Below are positions 4,041 through 6,740 of a stretch of DNA of 6,740 nucleotides, piece after piece. The notes under the pieces were generated by a model. The model was not told where the DNA came from. It made no database searches and saw nothing but the letters and a program-made list of their open reading frames with translations. Location: NCBI GenBank assembly GCA_017883355.1, contig JADGNS010000272.1, positions 1 to 6,740 on the forward strand, read 5' to 3'. The stretch's first letter is position 1, and each line of letters opens with the position of its first letter. The DNA comes from Candidatus Solibacter sp. (GTDB taxonomy: Bacteria > Acidobacteriota > Terriglobia > Bryobacterales > Bryobacteraceae). The translations under genes were made by a program, and so were the position numbers.

Positions 4041-6740
4041 ATGAATCGAATGAATACGACGTGGCGCATGACTCTGGGGGCACTGCTGCTTGCCTCCGGA
4101 ATGGCGTTCGGCCAGCGCGAGGGGAACGATTTCAATCGCGACTGGCGCTTCACCAAGGGCGAACAGCCCGATGCGGTGAAACAGTTGAGCTTTGACGACT
4201 CTGGCTGGCAGGCTACGCGTCTGCCGCACGACTGGGCGATCGCGGGGCCGTTTGATCCGAACGGCAACGGCGGCACCGGAAAGCTGCCGTGGCAGGGAGT
4301 GGCCTGGTATCGCAAGAAGTTTACGCCGAAAGGCGCGGCCGGACAGCGCGTCTACTTCGATTTCGACGGGGTGATGGCGTTTCCGAAAGTCTACGTCAAC
4401 GGCCAGTTGGCGGGCGAGTGGAACTATGGGTACACGTCATTCCGCATCGACGCGACGCCATACATTCGATTCGGCCAGCAGAATGTGATCGCCGTAGAGG
4501 TGGATACCAGGCGGCACCAGTCACGCTGGTATCCCGGCGCCGGGATTTATCGAAAGGTCACGATGACCGTGACCGGCGCCGTGCACATCGGGCATTGGGG
4601 CACGTTTGTGAGTACGCCGGCGGTGGCCGACGCGCGCGCCACGGTGCGGGTGCAGAGCTCCATCGAAAACCATCAGGCGGCGGCGCAGAACCTGACAGTT
4701 GAGGTGGCATTGTTGGACCCGAGCGGTAAGCAGGTGGCGACCGGCGCGAAGAGCGGCCCCGCCCCGGCGAACGGCACGGTTGCCTTCGACCAGCAGTTGC
4801 TGGTGCCGCGCCCCCAGCGATGGGACCTGGCGACGCCGAATCTCTATACGGCCGTGGTGACGCTGAAAAACGCCGGCGGCTATGTGGTGGACCAGGAGAG
4901 CGTCGCTTTTGGCATTCGCTCCTTCCAGTTTACGGCGAACGATGGTTTCTACCTGAACGGTAAGCGCGTTCAACTGTACGGTGTGGATCTACATCACGAT
5001 CTGGGCGCGCTGGGCGCGGCATTCAACCTGCGCGCCATGCAGCGCGAACTGGAAATCATGAAAGACATGGGGGCCAATGCCGTGCGTACCAGCCATAATC
5101 CGCCGGCCCCCGAGCTGCTTGACCTGTGCGACCGCATGGGCCTCTTCGTCTGGGACGAAGCTTTCGATAAGTGGAACGCGACGGGCGACAATGTGGATGG
5201 CGTGGCGGGCGTGCTGCCCAATGCGGAACGGCATATTACGAGCATGGTGCAGCGCGACCGCAATCATCCGAGCATTTTCGTGTGGTCGGTAGGAAACGAG
5301 ATCGGGACTTCCGTGGACGAAAGCCGCGATGGCATGTCTTTCGGACGCCTGGCGGCGACGCGCGATATGGTCTTGAAGCAGGATGCCACGCGGCCGGTCG
5401 GTATAGCCTGCCACACACCGGAGACAGTGTCGCAGGCGGTGTACGATCCGCTGGACCTGACGGGCTGGAATTATGCGCACCGCTACGACAACTACCGGGC
5501 GATGTATCCGGATAAGCCGATCCTTTATACCGAATCGGCTTCGGCGTTTAGCACGCGCGGATTCTACGCGTTCCCCATACCCGAACTCGAAGAGCGATTA
5601 CTCGGCGGGTACACAGTATTTGACTTCTTACGATCTGAACGCGGCGGGCTACTCCGATATTGCGGACGCCGAGTTTGCCCTCATGGAGAAGGACCGGTTC
5701 GTGGCCGGCGAATTCGTGTGGACCGGTTTCGATTACCTGGGCGAGCCCGCGCCGAGCCGGGAAGCCCGCAGCTCCTATTTCGGAATTGTCGACCTCGCGG
5801 GCATTCCGAAAGACCGCTTCTACCTGTATCGGAGCTACTGGCGCCCGGAGGCGAACACCATCCACATTCTGCCGCACTGGAACTGGCCGGACAGGGTGGG
5901 AAAGAGCGTCCCGGTGTTCGTCTACACCAACGGCGAAGCGGCCGAGTTGTTTCTCAATGGCAAGTCGCTGGGACGGCGCACGAAGGGCGTGGTGGCGCCC
6001 AAGCCGAAGAACGATGCGCGCGGGAAGGCCGCAACGGCGAGCTCCGGCGGCAACGCGAGTCTGGCATTCGACGATCAGGCAGCGAGCGAGTGGATGGCGG
6101 ACGCGGCCGGAGAGAACCAATGGCTGCAGGTGGATTTGGGCGCGAGGCAGCCGGTGAAGCAGGTGGACGTCACGTTGGGGTCGAAGGCCTTCGGCGCCGG
6201 ATATCAAGTGAAGGTGTCGAGCGACGGAGCGGCGTGGACAACGGTGGCGACGGTCGCGGCGCGCACAGGCGGACCCGGCCGGGGTGGAAGAGGACCAGCG
6301 GCGGGCGGTGTCGCTCCAGCGGGCCCCGGCAGAGGCGGCCAGGGGGCCGCGGGCGGCGCTGCGGCTCCGCCCCAAGGCGGCAGAGGGGGCGCGATGCCCG
6401 CCGGCACGGCTGGCGGCGGATCCGGCGGCGGATTCGGCGGCGGCGCTGCGCCGGCCAGTCTGGAAATGGACGTCCGCGCGCGGTACGTGCGGGGGGAGTT
6501 CACGCAATTGCCCAATAACGGGACGGCATCGGTCCGCGAGATCGGCGTGTACCAGGCCAGGTGCATCGCGGGATACTACGACGTTTCGTACAAATACCGG
6601 CTCCGGTGGGATGACGTCACCTACGAACCTGGCGAACTGAAGGCAGTGGCGTACAAAGCCGGCAAGAAGATTGGTGAGACGGTAATGCGTACCGCGGGTC
6701 CCGCCGTGTCCATTCGCCTCACACCGGACCGGACCGCATT
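4041..6740 (+). CDS. Secreted GH2 beta-galactosidase-type enzyme, frameshifted, partial at right edge
   Basis: A glycoside hydrolase family 2 enzyme of the DUF4982-containing type, likely a retaining beta-galactosidase or related exo-glycosidase acting outside the cytoplasm. The signal peptide is residues 1-24 (TLGALLLASGMAFG, then QRE). The N-terminal sugar-binding domain is about 26-185 (LPHDWAI, GVAWYRKKF), an Ig-like domain about 185-295, then the TIM barrel. The barrel holds RTSHNPPAPELLDLCD, DEAFDKW, the acid/base E420 in SVGNEIG and the nucleophile E498 in YTESAS; the 78-residue spacing fits LacZ (76). The frame breaks at about 5573-5582, after FYAFPIP. Reading on without correction gives 825 residues ending at 6518 with a meaningless Arg-rich tail. 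Dropping one base restores NSKSDYS, TSYDLNAAGYSD, FVAGEFVWTGFDYLGEP and more, open to the window edge (899 codons, no stop). A split DUF4982 domain (about 612-660 and 844-899) encloses a discoidin-like domain. It is either a single-base sequencing error, a new pseudogene or a frameshifted gene; I cannot tell which. The start is the first ATG; a second ATG at 4050 is possible. Confidence 0.85.
5571..5586 (+). other. Frameshift site in the GH2 gene
   Basis: The 5' frame reads TTC CCC ATA CCC GAA CTC. Homology-like sequence continues in the frame CCG AAC TCG AAG AGC GAT, so one surplus base lies here. Candidates are the C run at 5573-5576 (product FPYPNSK) or the one at 5580-5582 (product FPIPNSK). 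Both catalytic residues lie upstream; the end of the barrel and all C-terminal domains lie downstream. Confidence 0.8.
6025..6555 (+). other. Discoidin (F5/8 type C)-like domain inserted in the GH2 DUF4982 domain
   Basis: In the restored frame, residues about 662-838 show the pattern of a discoidin/CBM32-like fold: KAATASSGG at the start, AFDDQAASEWMA in place of the usual DGD-T-W element, QWLQVDLG, VKQVDVTLG, YQVKVSSDGAAW, then after an interruption ARYVRGEF and VREIGVYQ at the end. Such domains usually bind carbohydrates or surfaces. The flanking sequence is the two halves of one DUF4982 domain (ELFLNGKSLG before, KYRLRWDDVTYEPGELKAVA after). The assignment is by motif reading only. Confidence 0.7.
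6262..6456 (+). repeat. Gly/Ala/Pro/Arg-rich low-complexity segment
   Basis: About 65 residues (741-805 of the restored protein) built from GGRGG, PGRGG, AGG and GGGFGGG-like units, coded by imperfect GGC/GGN repeats. It sits between the SSDGAAW strand and the ARYVRG strand of the discoidin-like domain, where the family normally has a short loop. It is probably a disordered, possibly repeat-expanded loop. Confidence 0.75.

Noticed and set aside
5548..6507. 319-codon open frame on the minus strand opposite the GH2 C-terminal part
   Set aside because: Arg/Ala/His-rich shadow of GC-rich coding sequence; the plus strand here encodes recognisable GH2, DUF4982 and discoidin-like motifs.
5583..6518. 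Arg-rich tail of the uncorrected GH2 reading frame as a real novel domain
   Set aside because: Its composition is typical of out-of-frame GC-rich DNA, while the alternative frame over the same bases gives clear family motifs.

Overview
The window looks like a stretch of high-GC chromosome from an Acidobacteria-type bacterium, probably related to Solibacter/Bryobacter. This rests on the gene mix (a TldD with a twin-arginine leader next to a TldE, a stand-alone DUF4159 protein, a secreted DUF4982-type GH2 enzyme) and on codon use. It is inference from family knowledge, not a database match.

Left part, minus strand (42-2940): a two-gene operon read right to left. First comes a TldD-family metalloprotease subunit carrying the HExxxH metal-binding motif and a Tat-like leader. 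Seven bases after its stop codon comes a TldE/PmbA-family partner with no metal motif and no leader. Such pairs form a protease that degrades or trims peptides and unfolded proteins. The operon start faces a short divergent intergenic region (2941-3045) with promoter elements for both directions.

Middle, plus strand (3046-3894): an exported DUF4159 protein of unknown function that starts at TTG. It is followed by a 146-base gap (3895-4040) with a weak hairpin, a good promoter (TTGAAG, 16 bases, TAAAAT), a 24-base imperfect inverted repeat near the predicted transcription start, and a 13-base direct repeat just before the next gene.

Right part, plus strand (4041 to the edge at 6740): a secreted glycoside hydrolase family 2 enzyme (beta-galactosidase type). 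Both catalytic glutamates are present. The reading frame is broken once, at about 5573-5582, just after the nucleophile. Removing one base restores a continuous family-like protein that runs off the window. Downstream of the break, the DUF4982 domain is split by an inserted discoidin (F5/8 type C)-like domain, which is itself split by a 65-residue Gly/Ala/Pro/Arg-rich segment.

There is no sign of a mobile element, CRISPR array, tRNA or rRNA, and no gene-free stretch over 300 bases. I do not see a wholly new multi-gene system. The best leads are the nested domain insertion and frameshift in the GH2 enzyme, and the asymmetric export signal in the TldD/TldE pair.
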